Positions 37,240 through 45,983 are shown, numbered from the stretch's first letter. The stretch is DNA of 64,000 nucleotides from Marinobacter caseinilyticus (GCF_011074955.1 NZ_WUQJ01000031.1:230202-294201); one strand, 5' to 3'. The notes: generated by a model not told the origin, from the sequence alone. Made by a program: numbers and translations.

Positions 37240-38313
37240 ATGAATCAGGAACCCCAATTGGTCGATGTGCTCGACGCCCATCGTCTGGACGAGGCCAAGC
37301 TTCTGGCATGGCTGCAGGACGCCATGCCGGGGATCGGTGACACCCTTACCCTCAAGCAGTTCCAGGGTGGCCAGTCCAACCCCACATACCTGCTGGATAC
37401 CGACAGTGGGCGTTACGTGCTGCGCAAGAAACCACCGGGCAAGGTCTTGCCCTCGGCCCACATGGTGGAGCGCGAGTACAAGGTGATGCGGGCACTGTCG
37501 GAGCACACCCGCGTGCCGGTGCCCCGGACCCGGGTGCTGTGCGAGGACAGTGGCGTCATCGGCACGCCGTTCTATGTAATGGATTTTATGCCCGGTCGGG
37601 TGATCAGCCATCCGGCGCTGCGGGAACTGGACAAGGCCGAGCGTCGGCCCGTGCATGAGGCCGCCATGGACACTCTGGCGACGCTGCACGCGGTGGACGT
37701 CAACGCCGTCGGGCTGGGGGACTTTGGTCGACCCAGTGGCTACGTGTCCCGCCAGTTGGCACGCTGGACCAAACAGTATCAGGCCTCACGCACCGATGAC
37801 CTGCCGGCCATGGACAAATTGATGGCCTGGTTGCCCGACCACCTGCCGCGCCACGACGAGTGCGCCATTGCCCATGGCGATTACCGTCTCGGCAACCTGA
37901 TGCTGGCACAGGATCGCCCCGACGTGGTGGCCATTCTGGACTGGGAGTTGTCCACCCTCGGCCACCCGATTGCGGACCTGGCCTATTTCTGCCTGCCGTA
38001 TCATTTGCCGTCGGATCTGGTTGGCATGCGCGGGGTGGTGGGCGAGGACCTGATCGAGCTGGGGATTCCCGACGAGCAGGCCGCCATTGAGCGCTATTGC
38101 CGGCAGTCGGGGCGCGCCGGCATTGAGGATTGGCATGTGTTCCTGGCGTTCTCACTGTTCCGGTTGGCGGCCATTCTGCAAGGGGTCTACGCCCGGGCGC
38201 TGCAGGGTAACGCCAGCAACGCCGATGCCCTCGACGTCGGCAGGCGCGCCCATATCCTGGCGGATGCCGGCTGGCGCATTGCCCAGCGTGGCGAGCAGGG
38301 GGTGGCCTCATGA
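37240..38313 (+). CDS. Phosphotransferase, APH-like (ACAD10/11 kinase domain homologue)
   Basis: A 357-residue kinase-fold protein. 'KQFQGGQSNPTYLL' is the nucleotide loop, 'AHGDYRLGNLML' the catalytic Asp loop and 'AILDWELSTLGHPIADLAYF' the metal-binding Asp. 'VLRKKPPGKVLPSAHMVERE' and 'FRLAAILQGVYARAL' are typical of the N-terminal kinase domain of ACAD10/11 and of LvaA, which phosphorylate a 4-hydroxyacyl-CoA. It is therefore not an aminoglycoside resistance gene. The stop overlaps surE (ATGA). Confidence 0.92.
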   Translation: MNQEPQLVDVLDAHRLDEAKLLAWLQDAMPGIGDTLTLKQFQGGQSNPTYLLDTDSGRYVLRKKPPGKVLPSAHMVEREYKVMRALSEHTRVPVPRTRVLCEDSGVIGTPFYVMDFMPGRVISHPALRELDKAERRPVHEAAMDTLATLHAVDVNAVGLGDFGRPSGYVSRQLARWTKQYQASRTDDLPAMDKLMAWLPDHLPRHDECAIAHGDYRLGNLMLAQDRPDVVAILDWELSTLGHPIADLAYFCLPYHLPSDLVGMRGVVGEDLIELGIPDEQAAIERYCRQSGRAGIEDWHVFLAFSLFRLAAILQGVYARALQGNASNADALDVGRRAHILADAGWRIAQRGEQGVAS

Positions 38314-39086
38314 GCACCGCCCTCGTCAAACGCATCCTGATCACCAATGACGACGGCATCGCCGCGCCCGGACTGGAGGTGTTAACCACCCTGGCCCACA
38401 CCCTGGCCGACGAGGTCTGGGTGGTGGCACCGGAGCACGATCGCAGTGGCGCGGGCCAGAGCATTTCGTTGCACTCGCCATTGCGGGTCTATCAGCACGG
38501 CGAGCGCCAATACGCCTTGTCGGGCACGCCGGCGGACTGTGTGCTGTTCGCGCTGGCGGAATGGTTTGCCGACTCGCCGCCCGATCTGGTGCTGTCCGGG
38601 GTGAACTGCGGTGCCAACATCAGCGATTCGGTGCAGTATTCCGGAACCGTCGGGGCGGTGCTGACCGCCGAACACATGGGCATTCCGGCGATCGCGTTCA
38701 GTCAGGCGTTCTTCAATCGTGAGGGCGTTGACTGGTCACCGGTCCGTCATTGGGGCGCGCAGGTGATTCGCGCGCTCTGGCCGTCAGACCCTGAACCGGC
38801 CTGCTGCTGGAATGTGAATTTTCCGGCCTGTGCGGCCGACCAGATCACCGAACTGCGCTGGGCCCGGCAATCCACCGGGTCCATTCAGCGCACGCAGTTA
38901 CTGGCGGGTCAGGATGGCCGCAACTTGCCTTACTGGTGGCTCGGTTTCGAGCGCAGCTCACGCCACATTGTCGAGCCCGATGCCGACGTCTCGGTGCTGC
39001 GGGACAACGCCATCGCAGTCACGCCGTTGCGCGGTCCCGGCACACTGCCCGGTGGCGTCGCCCGGTTGCTGCTCAATGAGCTGTAA
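38310..39086 (+). CDS. surE: 5'/3'-nucleotidase SurE family
   Basis: A 258-residue phosphatase of the SurE family: 'ILITNDDGIAAPGLEVL' (metal-binding Asp pair), 'WVVAPEHDRSGAGQSISLHS', 'YALSGTPADCV', 'LVLSGVNCGANISDSVQYSG'. Classical SurE acts on nucleoside monophosphates and lies with pcm, nlpD and rpoS. Here it is fused by a four-base overlap to the APH-like kinase and ends against a CoA ligase, so it is probably a paralogue recruited to this pathway. Its substrate here is unknown. Confidence 0.92.
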   Translation: MSTALVKRILITNDDGIAAPGLEVLTTLAHTLADEVWVVAPEHDRSGAGQSISLHSPLRVYQHGERQYALSGTPADCVLFALAEWFADSPPDLVLSGVNCGANISDSVQYSGTVGAVLTAEHMGIPAIAFSQAFFNREGVDWSPVRHWGAQVIRALWPSDPEPACCWNVNFPACAADQITELRWARQSTGSIQRTQLLAGQDGRNLPYWWLGFERSSRHIVEPDADVSVLRDNAIAVTPLRGPGTLPGGVARLLLNEL

Positions 39087-39148
39087 TGCCTGCCCGACCC
39101 GCGCCGGCGACTCGAATTTTTGCGTTTGTTAACGGGAGAACAATAACG

Positions 39149-40813
39149 ATGTTTACACGACACTATGGGGTTTGGCCGAAAGATCTGCCCAAGACCCTGA
39201 CGCTGCCCAAGACCAGTGTGTTTACCAACCTGGCCATATCCGCCCAGCGTTACCCGGATCACACCGCCATTGTCTTTTACGACAGCAAGATCCGTTACAG
39301 CGACCTGCTGTCCGAAGTCGAGGCGCTGGCCGGCTATCTTCAGGCCCAGGGTGTGCAAAAGGGCGACCGGGTGTTGCTGTACATGCAGAATTCGCCCCAG
39401 TACGTCATCGGCTATTACGCCATCCTGCGCGCCGACGCGGTGGTAATCCCGGTCAACCCGATGAACCGCAGTGCCGAACTTGAGCACTACATCGCCGACA
39501 CGGGCGCCCGGATCGGCCTGGCCGGTCAGGAACTGGCCGGGTTCATTACGCCGTTGCTGGCGACCACCGACCTGCAGCAACTGGTGGTCGCCGCCTACAA
39601 CACCTACCTCAAAGTGCCCACCGATCTGGACTTGCCCGCGGAAGTGGCGGCGCCGGCCCAGCCGATGACGGTGCCCGGCTGCGTGGCCTGGGAAGATGCG
39701 CTCAATGCCGGCCATACCCCCGGCGAGCATACCGCCGGGCCAGATGACCTGGCGGTGTTCCCCTACAGTTCCGGCACTACCGGCGCGCCCAAAGGCTGCA
39801 TGCACGTGCACCGCGGGGTGATGGCGACGGCGGTGCATCGTGCATTCTGGAACCTCAGCACCGCCAATACCGTGCAACTGGCCACGCTGCCGTTTTTCCA
39901 CGTCACCGGCATGCAGGGCTCGATGAACAGCCCCATTTACAGCGGCTCCACCAGCGTCATCATGACGCGTTGGAATCGCACCACGGCGGCCCAACTGATT
40001 GAGCGTTACCGGGTGTCGGGCTGGACCAACATCGTCACCATGGCGGTGGATTTCCTGTCCAATCCGGACATCGGCCAGTACGACCTCAGCAGTCTCACCA
40101 CCATCGGGGGTGGCGGTGCGGCGATGCCCAAAACCATTGCGGAAAAGCTCCACGCCATGACTGGGCTGGATTACATCGAAGGCTATGGTCTGTCCGAAAC
40201 CATGGCGGCCACCCACATCAACCCGCCCAATCATCCGAAGGCCCAGTGCCTGGGTATTCCGGTGTTCGACGTGGATTCCCGCATCGTGGACCTGGAGACC
40301 CTGGAAGAAAAAGGCGTCGGGGAAGTGGGCGAAATCGTCAGCCGCGGGCCCCAGGTCACGGTGGGCTATTGGAACCGGCCGGCGGAAACTGATGCGGCGT
40401 TTATCGAACTGGACGGCGAGCGGTTCTTCCGGACCGGCGATCTGGCCTACTACGACGAAGACGGTTATTTCTTCATGGTGGACCGGGTCAAGCGCATGAT
40501 CAACGCGTCCGGTTTCAAGGTCTGGCCATCGGAGGTCGAAAGCCTGATGTACCGGCACCCGGCCATCCATGAGTGCTGCATAATCTCGTCACCCCATCCG
40601 AAGCGGGGCGAGACTGTCAAAGCCTGCATCGTACTGACCCCCGAAGCCGACAGCACCACCACGGTCGAAGACATCGTGGCCTGGTGCAAAGAGGAAATGG
40701 CCGCGTACAAGGTGCCGGAAATCATCGAGTTTGTGACCGAATTGCCGAAGTCGCCGACCGGCAAGCTGATGTGGAAAGCATTGCAGGATCAGGAGTGGAA
40801 AAAGCAGAGTTAA
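39149..40813 (+). CDS. AMP-forming acyl-CoA ligase
   Basis: A 554-residue fatty-acid-type CoA ligase: 'FPYSSGTTGAPKGCMH', 'YGLSETMAATH', 'FFRTGDLAYYDEDGYFFMVD', 'KSPTGKLMWKAL' with the catalytic lysine. The frame opens at an ATG overlapping the surE stop (39086); the family N-terminus and GGGAGA favour ATG 39149. It ends the seven-gene run and would supply the CoA thioester used by the ACAD and kinase (role of LvaE in the levulinate pathway, by analogy). Confidence 0.9.
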   Translation: MFTRHYGVWPKDLPKTLTLPKTSVFTNLAISAQRYPDHTAIVFYDSKIRYSDLLSEVEALAGYLQAQGVQKGDRVLLYMQNSPQYVIGYYAILRADAVVIPVNPMNRSAELEHYIADTGARIGLAGQELAGFITPLLATTDLQQLVVAAYNTYLKVPTDLDLPAEVAAPAQPMTVPGCVAWEDALNAGHTPGEHTAGPDDLAVFPYSSGTTGAPKGCMHVHRGVMATAVHRAFWNLSTANTVQLATLPFFHVTGMQGSMNSPIYSGSTSVIMTRWNRTTAAQLIERYRVSGWTNIVTMAVDFLSNPDIGQYDLSSLTTIGGGGAAMPKTIAEKLHAMTGLDYIEGYGLSETMAATHINPPNHPKAQCLGIPVFDVDSRIVDLETLEEKGVGEVGEIVSRGPQVTVGYWNRPAETDAAFIELDGERFFRTGDLAYYDEDGYFFMVDRVKRMINASGFKVWPSEVESLMYRHPAIHECCIISSPHPKRGETVKACIVLTPEADSTTTVEDIVAWCKEEMAAYKVPEIIEFVTELPKSPTGKLMWKALQDQEWKKQS

Positions 40814-40912
40814 TGCACGGTCCGGCCCGCGGATGCCCGTCATCCGTGGGCAGGCGCGACCGGCGACTGTATGGGGCCGGTCACTCAAAACGGGCAAAAA
40901 TTGCAATTCATG

Positions 40913-40927
40913 GTCCGCACAGCGAAA
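40913..40927 (+). promoter_or_regulatory. Putative IclR-family operator upstream of the liv operon
   Basis: GTCCGC-ACA-GCGAAA followed by C, the same core as the sites before dctP and the porin. It ends 14 bases before a good -35 box, a position suited to activation. Confidence 0.55.
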
Positions 40928-40941
40928 CACGATTTTATTTG

Positions 40942-40969
40942 TTGACGGATGGCGTGTGGCGTCTACTCT
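40942..40969 (+). promoter_or_regulatory. Candidate sigma-70 promoter of the liv operon
   Basis: TTGACG (40942-40947) and TACTCT (40964-40969) with a 16-base spacer. The -35 is strong and the -10 weak, which fits an activator-dependent promoter. Confidence 0.45.
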
Positions 40970-40994
40970 TGAGATAAAACAAAACCAATGACTT

Positions 40995-41264
40995 AGGGAA
41001 CCTCGGATTGAGTCTGTTGGCGATTCTGCAAGTGTCGAGAGGCGCAGTGGCAAGGCCCGGTTCGCCGGTAATGGCCGACGGCCTTGCCCACAACCGTAGC
41101 GCGGCCAGTGAGCCTCTCAACGCGTGTCCGCAGGGGTTCTCCCTGACAACCGGACCCTGCGTCGAGCGGTCTTGAAAGGCAGCCAGCTGTCCCGCAAAGC
41201 CTCGCCTCGATGCCGGCTTTCAGGGCGAGCCAGAATCGCCAACAGACTCAATCAGAAGGTCCCT
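40995..41264. mobile_element. MITE-like element with 23-bp perfect terminal inverted repeats
   Basis: Bases 41006-41028 and 41231-41253 are perfect 23-bp inverted repeats. Similarity continues outward with mismatches to AGGGA (40995) and TCCCT (41264), giving ~34-bp ends on a 270-bp element. Inside are further dyads: GAGAGGC/GCCTCTC, CAAGGCC/GGCCTTG, CGCAGGG/CCCTGCG, AAAGCC/GGCTTT. It has no coding capacity and no obvious target duplication. It fits a non-autonomous (MITE-type) element or a cruciform-forming RNA leader. Confidence 0.7.
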
Positions 41265-41308
41265 GGCCCTGACATCCCGACAACAACAAATCGCCCCGGG
41301 AGGCAGAC

Positions 41309-42172
41309 TTGAATCTGTTCTTGCAGCAAATCATCAATGGCTTAACCCTGGGCAGTATCTATGGCCTGGTCGCACTCGGGTTAACGCTGGTTTACGGCAT
41401 TCTTCACATTCCCAACTTTGCCCATGGCGCGCTCTACATGGTGGGCGCCTTCATGTCGTATTTTCTGATGGTCGATGTGGGGGTCCACTATTGGATTGCC
41501 ATGGCCGGCTCAGCCCTAATCGTGGCGGCATTGGCGATCATCTGCGAACGCCTGGTGTTTCACCCGCTGCGCCACTCGCCACCGATCCACGACAAAATTG
41601 CCGCCATCGGCATTCTGTTGTTTCTGGAAGCGTTGGTGCAGATGTTCTGGGGCGCGGACTTCCGGCGCATGTCGTCGCCGTTTACCGGCATTCTCAATTT
41701 TGATGGCCTGATCATTCCGGAGCAGCGGCTGCTCATCATCGTCGGCGCGCTGACCTTGGTGGCGCTGTTGCAAGTCTTCCTCCGCAAGACCATGACCGGC
41801 GCCACCATCCTCGCTCTGGCGCAGAATCGGGAGGGTGCCTTCCTGGTCGGTATTGACGCCAACCGGGTTGCGATGATGACGTTCGGGATTTCCGGCGCCC
41901 TGGCCGCCATCGCCGCGACGCTCTATGCGCCGATCAACCTGGTCTATCCGGCCATGGGCCACCTGGTCATCATGAAGGCCTTTGTCATCATCATTCTTGG
42001 TGGCATGGGCAGTGTGCCCGGCGCCATCGCTGGCGGAATGATCATCGGTTTTGCGGAAGCCTTTGGCGGTTTCTATATCTCCACCGCCTACAAGGACATC
42101 ATCGCGTTCGGCTTGTTGGTGGTGATTCTGTCGGTGCGCCCCCAGGGCCTGTTTGCCAAGGGAGCGCATTGA
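41309..42172 (+). CDS. livH: Branched-chain amino acid-type ABC permease LivH
   Basis: A 287-residue membrane permease of the HAAT family ('GLTLGSIYGLVALGLTLVYGIL', 'NFAHGALYMVGAFMSYFLMV', 'LGGMGSVPGAIAGGMIIGFAEA'). It uses a TTG start with GGGAGG six bases ahead. Systems of this family import branched-chain amino acids but also amides, aromatic acids and other carboxylates; the catabolic context makes an organic-acid substrate plausible. Confidence 0.93.
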   Translation: MNLFLQQIINGLTLGSIYGLVALGLTLVYGILHIPNFAHGALYMVGAFMSYFLMVDVGVHYWIAMAGSALIVAALAIICERLVFHPLRHSPPIHDKIAAIGILLFLEALVQMFWGADFRRMSSPFTGILNFDGLIIPEQRLLIIVGALTLVALLQVFLRKTMTGATILALAQNREGAFLVGIDANRVAMMTFGISGALAAIAATLYAPINLVYPAMGHLVIMKAFVIIILGGMGSVPGAIAGGMIIGFAEAFGGFYISTAYKDIIAFGLLVVILSVRPQGLFAKGAH

Positions 42173-42173
42173 T

Positions 42174-43196
42174 ATGATGCTGAAAATCGCCACCCTGCTA
42201 ATGAAGCCCGGTGCTAAAATGGCGCTGCTGGCATTGGCGCTGGTGTTCCCCTGGCTGGCCGCCAACGAGTATCAGGTTTACGTGATGGCCACTGCCTTTG
42301 TATGGGCGATTGCGGTGTACGGGCTCAACATCATCACCGGTTATTGCGGCCAGCTGAACCTGGCCCACGGTGGGTTCTTTGCCATTGGCGCGTACACGCT
42401 GGGGTTGCTGACCGCCGATTACGGCTGGAGCTTCTGGCCGGCATTTGTGGGCGCGATGGTGATGACCGCGGTGTTGGGGCTGCTGGTGGGCGTGGTGTCA
42501 TTGCGGCTCAAGGAACATTACTTCGCCATCTTTACCCTCTGCGTCGGGTTTATCATTTACCTGTTGCTGGACAAGTGGGAAGAGCTGACTCACGGCCCGA
42601 TCGGCGTTCGTGACATTGCGGCCCCCTATGGTTTCGGCCTGGTCGATTTCACCGAGACGGTGCCGTTCTATTATCTGGTGCTGGCGTTTCTGGTGCTGGC
42701 CATCGGGTTTATGGGCCGGTTGTCCCGCTCCCTGCTGGGCCGCACCTTCATCGCCATCCGCAACGGTGACGAACTGGCCCAGTCCCTGGGCATCAACCTG
42801 ATGCGCAACAAGGTACTGGCGTTTGTATTGTCGACCACCTACGCCGGACTGGCCGGTGCCCTGTACGCGGGTATGGTACGGTTTATCGGGCCGGAAGAAG
42901 CCAACATCAATCACACGTTCGACATGATCACCTACCTGCTGGTGGGTGGCATCGGCACGCTGTTTGGCCCCTTGTTGGGCTCGATCGGGATCGTCTGGAT
43001 CACCCAGTCGCTGCAGTTCCTGGAAGCCTATCGGATGATCATTTTCGGCCCCTTGCTGGTGCTGCTGGTGATTTTCTTCCCCCGAGGCATCGTCGGCTCC
43101 TTCCTGACCTGGCTTCACCGCAAGACCCTGGTGCCCGCCCAAAAACGCAAGGCGGCCAAGGCCACCAGCGCCAAGGAGGCGGAAAACAATGCTTAA
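42174..43196 (+). CDS. livM: Branched-chain amino acid-type ABC permease LivM
   Basis: The second permease, 340 residues, ~9-10 helices: 'YCGQLNLAHGGFFAIGAYTLG', 'GRTFIAIRNGDELAQSLGIN', 'GGIGTLFGPLLGSIGIVWIT'. The start at 42174 lies one base after the livH stop and has AGGGAG ahead; an earlier ATG inside livH (42153) is less likely. The basic C-terminal tail overlaps livG by eight bases. Confidence 0.93.
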   Translation: MMLKIATLLMKPGAKMALLALALVFPWLAANEYQVYVMATAFVWAIAVYGLNIITGYCGQLNLAHGGFFAIGAYTLGLLTADYGWSFWPAFVGAMVMTAVLGLLVGVVSLRLKEHYFAIFTLCVGFIIYLLLDKWEELTHGPIGVRDIAAPYGFGLVDFTETVPFYYLVLAFLVLAIGFMGRLSRSLLGRTFIAIRNGDELAQSLGINLMRNKVLAFVLSTTYAGLAGALYAGMVRFIGPEEANINHTFDMITYLLVGGIGTLFGPLLGSIGIVWITQSLQFLEAYRMIIFGPLLVLLVIFFPRGIVGSFLTWLHRKTLVPAQKRKAAKATSAKEAENNA

Positions 43197-43956
43197 AGTG
43201 AGTCACCTCACCAAGATGTTTGGCGGCCTGGCGGCGGTCAACGACGTGTCCGTGGAATTCGAGGCCAATCAGATCAATGCCATCATCGGGCCTAACGGTG
43301 CCGGCAAAAGTACCTTCTTCAACCTCATTTCCGGGGCTCAAAAGCCCACTTCCGGCACCATATGGCTGGACGGAGTGGACGTCACCACCCTGCGCTGCGA
43401 CCGCATTGCCCGGCTGGGAGTGGGGCGAACCTTTCAGACCACCAACCTGTTTGATCAGACCACAGTGCTGGACAACCTGATTGTGGGGCACCGGCTGCGC
43501 ACCGAATCCGGGCTGTGGGACGTGCTGATCAACTCCCGCCGCTTGCAAGCCGAGGAGAAAGCGTGCCGGGACAAGGCCCGGGAGGTGCTGGATTTTGTCG
43601 GCCTGTCCCACGTCGAACACCAGGTCATCGCCGACATCACCCAGGAAGAGCGCAAACGGGTGGCGTTTGCACTGGCATTGGCGACCGAACCGAAAATTCT
43701 GCTGCTGGACGAACCGGCGGCCGGGGTCAACCCGGAGGAAACCGAAGGCCTGGCGGCATTGATGCGCAAGATGATCCAACATGGCCTGACGGTGTGCCTG
43801 ATTGAGCACAAGATGGACATGATCATGGGCATGGCCGACAAGATCATGGTGTTGGATCACGGTGAAAAAATTGCCGAAGGCACTCCGGCTGAAGTGAAAA
43901 ACGATCCGTTGGTGATCGAAGCCTATCTTGGGAGTGACGAAGATGCTGAGGCTTAA
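43189..43956 (+). CDS. livG: ABC importer ATPase LivG
   Basis: A 255-residue ATPase. Walker A 'GPNGAGKST', Walker B 'ILLLDEPAAGVNPEE' and the switch His in 'VCLIEHKMDMIM' are intact. The ABC signature, normally LSxGxQ/LAYGxQ in LivG, reads 'ITQEERKRVAFAL', an unusual form without the Ser-Gly-Gly core. Whether it still closes the ATP site is uncertain; LivF in the same importer has a canonical motif, so one canonical site remains. Confidence 0.92.
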   Translation: MLKVSHLTKMFGGLAAVNDVSVEFEANQINAIIGPNGAGKSTFFNLISGAQKPTSGTIWLDGVDVTTLRCDRIARLGVGRTFQTTNLFDQTTVLDNLIVGHRLRTESGLWDVLINSRRLQAEEKACRDKAREVLDFVGLSHVEHQVIADITQEERKRVAFALALATEPKILLLDEPAAGVNPEETEGLAALMRKMIQHGLTVCLIEHKMDMIMGMADKIMVLDHGEKIAEGTPAEVKNDPLVIEAYLGSDEDAEA

Positions 43957-44650
43957 TCAACTCGATGTCTGTTACGGCAGTTTCAAGGCCCTCAACAATA
44001 TTGATATGACCATTGGCGCAGGCGAACTGGTGGTACTGCTGGGGGCGAACGGAGCGGGTAAAACCACACTGTTCAATGCCATCAGCGGTTTGATCAAACC
44101 CACCGCCGGCGACATGGAATTTGAGGGCCAGCGGCTCAGTGGCCGGAAACCGAGCGCAATCGTGTCGGCCGGCATCGTGCAGTGCGCCGAGGGCCGCAAG
44201 CTGTTCCCGCAGATGAGCGTGGCGCAGAATCTGATGCTCGGCGGCTATGTGCACCGTCGCGACAAGGTGGGTAATCGCCAGCGCCAGCAAGAGATGTATC
44301 AGCTGTTCCCGATCCTGGCGGAGAAAAAAGACCAGCCAGCGGGCTCGCTGTCCGGTGGGCAACAACAAATGGTGGCCATTGGTCGGGCCATGATGAGTCG
44401 GCCAAGGCTGCTGATGTTGGACGAGCCTTCGCTGGGGTTGGCGCCACTCATCGTGCGGCAGATGTTCGAGACCATCAAACAGATCAACCGTCTCGGGACC
44501 ACCGTCCTGTTGGCCGAGCAGAATGCGTTCGCGGCCCTCAAGATTGCCAGCCGGGCCTATGTCATGGAAAACGGCCGTCTGGTGATGGAAGGTGACCGTG
44601 AAACCATGTTGGGCAATGAACGGATTCGCAAGGCGTATATCGGCGCGTAA
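43943..44650 (+). CDS. livF: ABC importer ATPase LivF
   Basis: A 235-residue ATPase with Walker A 'LGANGAGKTT', signature 'GSLSGGQQQM', Walker B 'LLMLDEPSLGLAP' and the switch His replaced by 'LAEQNAFAAL' as is normal for LivF. The ATG at 43943 has GGGAG ahead and overlaps livG by 14 bases; a TTG at 43928 is a weaker option. Confidence 0.94.
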   Translation: MLRLNQLDVCYGSFKALNNIDMTIGAGELVVLLGANGAGKTTLFNAISGLIKPTAGDMEFEGQRLSGRKPSAIVSAGIVQCAEGRKLFPQMSVAQNLMLGGYVHRRDKVGNRQRQQEMYQLFPILAEKKDQPAGSLSGGQQQMVAIGRAMMSRPRLLMLDEPSLGLAPLIVRQMFETIKQINRLGTTVLLAEQNAFAALKIASRAYVMENGRLVMEGDRETMLGNERIRKAYIGA

Positions 44651-44775
44651 ACGGCCGGCCGAGAGACGCCCTCGTTGCCGGTCATTTGCCGATGACAAGG
44701 CAATTGGCAGGCAACGATCAAAATACTACCCATAAACTATCCAAAAACTACCAGGCAATGATCAGGGAGAAAACA

Positions 44776-45927
44776 ATGACAAAAATCAAACGATTGGGCC
44801 ACGCGATCGCCGTGGCAACGCTGGGTTTGGGGCTATCCTTTGCCAGCCTGGCGGACGAAGTGAATATTGGCTTCACCGGCCCGCTCAGCGGCGGTGCGGC
44901 CCTGTACGGTGAAAACACCGTGTCGGGTCTGCGGATGGCGGTGGATGAAATCAACGCCGCCGGCGGCTTCACCGTGGGTGACGAAACCCACACCCTCAAC
45001 CTGATCGCCCTGGACGATCGGTACTCCCCGGCGCAGGCGGCCACCAACGCCAAGCGACTGAAGCAGGAATCCGGTGTGCCGGCGGTGTTTGTGCCGCACT
45101 CCGGCGGTGTGTTTGCCTTGCAGGACTTCAACGAGAAAGACAACTTCCTGGTGATGGCGTACACCAGCGTGCCCTCGGTCACCGAGAAGGGCAACGCGCT
45201 GACCTTGCGTATTCCTCCCACCTTTGACGGCTATGTGCGGGCCTTCACCGCCTACGCTCAGACCCATATGGGCAAAACCATCGGCATGGCCGGGGCCACT
45301 CACGAGTACGCCAAAATCTGGGCGACCATGATGGCGCAGGAGTGGACCCAGAAAGGCGGTGAAGTTGTCGTCGAAAACCCAATGGATTACAACAAGTCGG
45401 CGGATTTCTACACCGGCGCCAGCCGGATCATCGCGGCCAACCCCGACGTGATGTTTGTCGGCGGTGCGTCTGAGCCGACCGGTTTGGTGGTGCAGCAGGC
45501 CAGACAGCTGGGTTTTCAAGGTGGCTTCGTGCTGATGGACCAGGCCAAAATCGACGAAGTGGCTGAGGTGATCGGGGGCCTGGAAATGCTGGAAGGCGCC
45601 ATTGGCGTGGTGCCTCTGTCGATCTATGAGACCAGCGCCGCCCGCGACTTCATAACCCGCTACAAAGCCAAGTACGACAAAACGCCGGGCTCCGAAGCGG
45701 CCTACAATTACCTGGCGATGCACGCCCTGGTGGCCGCCATGGAGCAATCCGGCTCAACCGACCCCAAGGCGATTCGTGGGGCCATCGGGGACGCCATTGC
45801 AGACATGGATGCCAGCAAGAACCCCTTCGAAGTGAAGCGCATTACTGAGCAAGGCGGCTTTGTCACAGAAACCACGCTGGCGGTGGTAGAGGATGGCAAA
45901 ATAGTGCGTAAAGCGATCAAGGAATAG
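44776..45927 (+). CDS. livK: ABC importer periplasmic binding protein LivK-type
   Basis: The receptor of the liv system, 383 residues, type I periplasmic binding fold ('EVNIGFTGPLSGGAALYGEN', 'LIALDDRYSPAQAATNAKRL', 'PAVFVPHSGGVFALQDF'). The signal peptide ends near LA-26. ATG 44776 has GGGAGA seven bases ahead; the frame extends upstream without support. The ligand pocket residues cannot be judged by eye, so leucine specificity is not claimed. Confidence 0.92.
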   Translation: MTKIKRLGHAIAVATLGLGLSFASLADEVNIGFTGPLSGGAALYGENTVSGLRMAVDEINAAGGFTVGDETHTLNLIALDDRYSPAQAATNAKRLKQESGVPAVFVPHSGGVFALQDFNEKDNFLVMAYTSVPSVTEKGNALTLRIPPTFDGYVRAFTAYAQTHMGKTIGMAGATHEYAKIWATMMAQEWTQKGGEVVVENPMDYNKSADFYTGASRIIAANPDVMFVGGASEPTGLVVQQARQLGFQGGFVLMDQAKIDEVAEVIGGLEMLEGAIGVVPLSIYETSAARDFITRYKAKYDKTPGSEAAYNYLAMHALVAAMEQSGSTDPKAIRGAIGDAIADMDASKNPFEVKRITEQGGFVTETTLAVVEDGKIVRKAIKE

Positions 45928-45944
45928 CGCTTTAAATAGCTGCT

Positions 45945-45983
45945 CGGCGGCTGGGCGGAGCATCACCGTGCGCCCAGCCGCCG
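45945..45983. terminator. Bidirectional hairpin between livK and the MaoC gene
   Basis: A perfect 13-bp stem (CGGCGGCTGGGCG with CGCCCAGCCGCCG) around a 13-base loop, between convergent gene ends. T-runs are short on both sides. Confidence 0.65.

Larger units (their letters stand above)
40814..41308. other. Long leader of the liv operon (495 bases)
   Basis: The region holds, in order, an IclR-type dyad (40913-40927), a candidate promoter (40942-40969) and a 270-bp element with long terminal inverted repeats (40995-41264), then the livH ribosome binding site. No gene is supported. Confidence 0.7.

Noticed and set aside
37240..38313. APH-like protein considered as an aminoglycoside resistance gene
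   Set aside because: Its sequence follows the ACAD10/11 kinase domain and its neighbours are acyl-CoA enzymes.
38930..40570. A 546-codon minus-strand open frame
   Set aside because: Antisense to surE and the CoA ligase, whose motifs are unambiguous; the translation is low-complexity shadow sequence.
40861..40977. Possible small gene before the liv promoter
   Set aside because: The frame (40573-40977) is mostly a shadow of the ligase and has no start signal.
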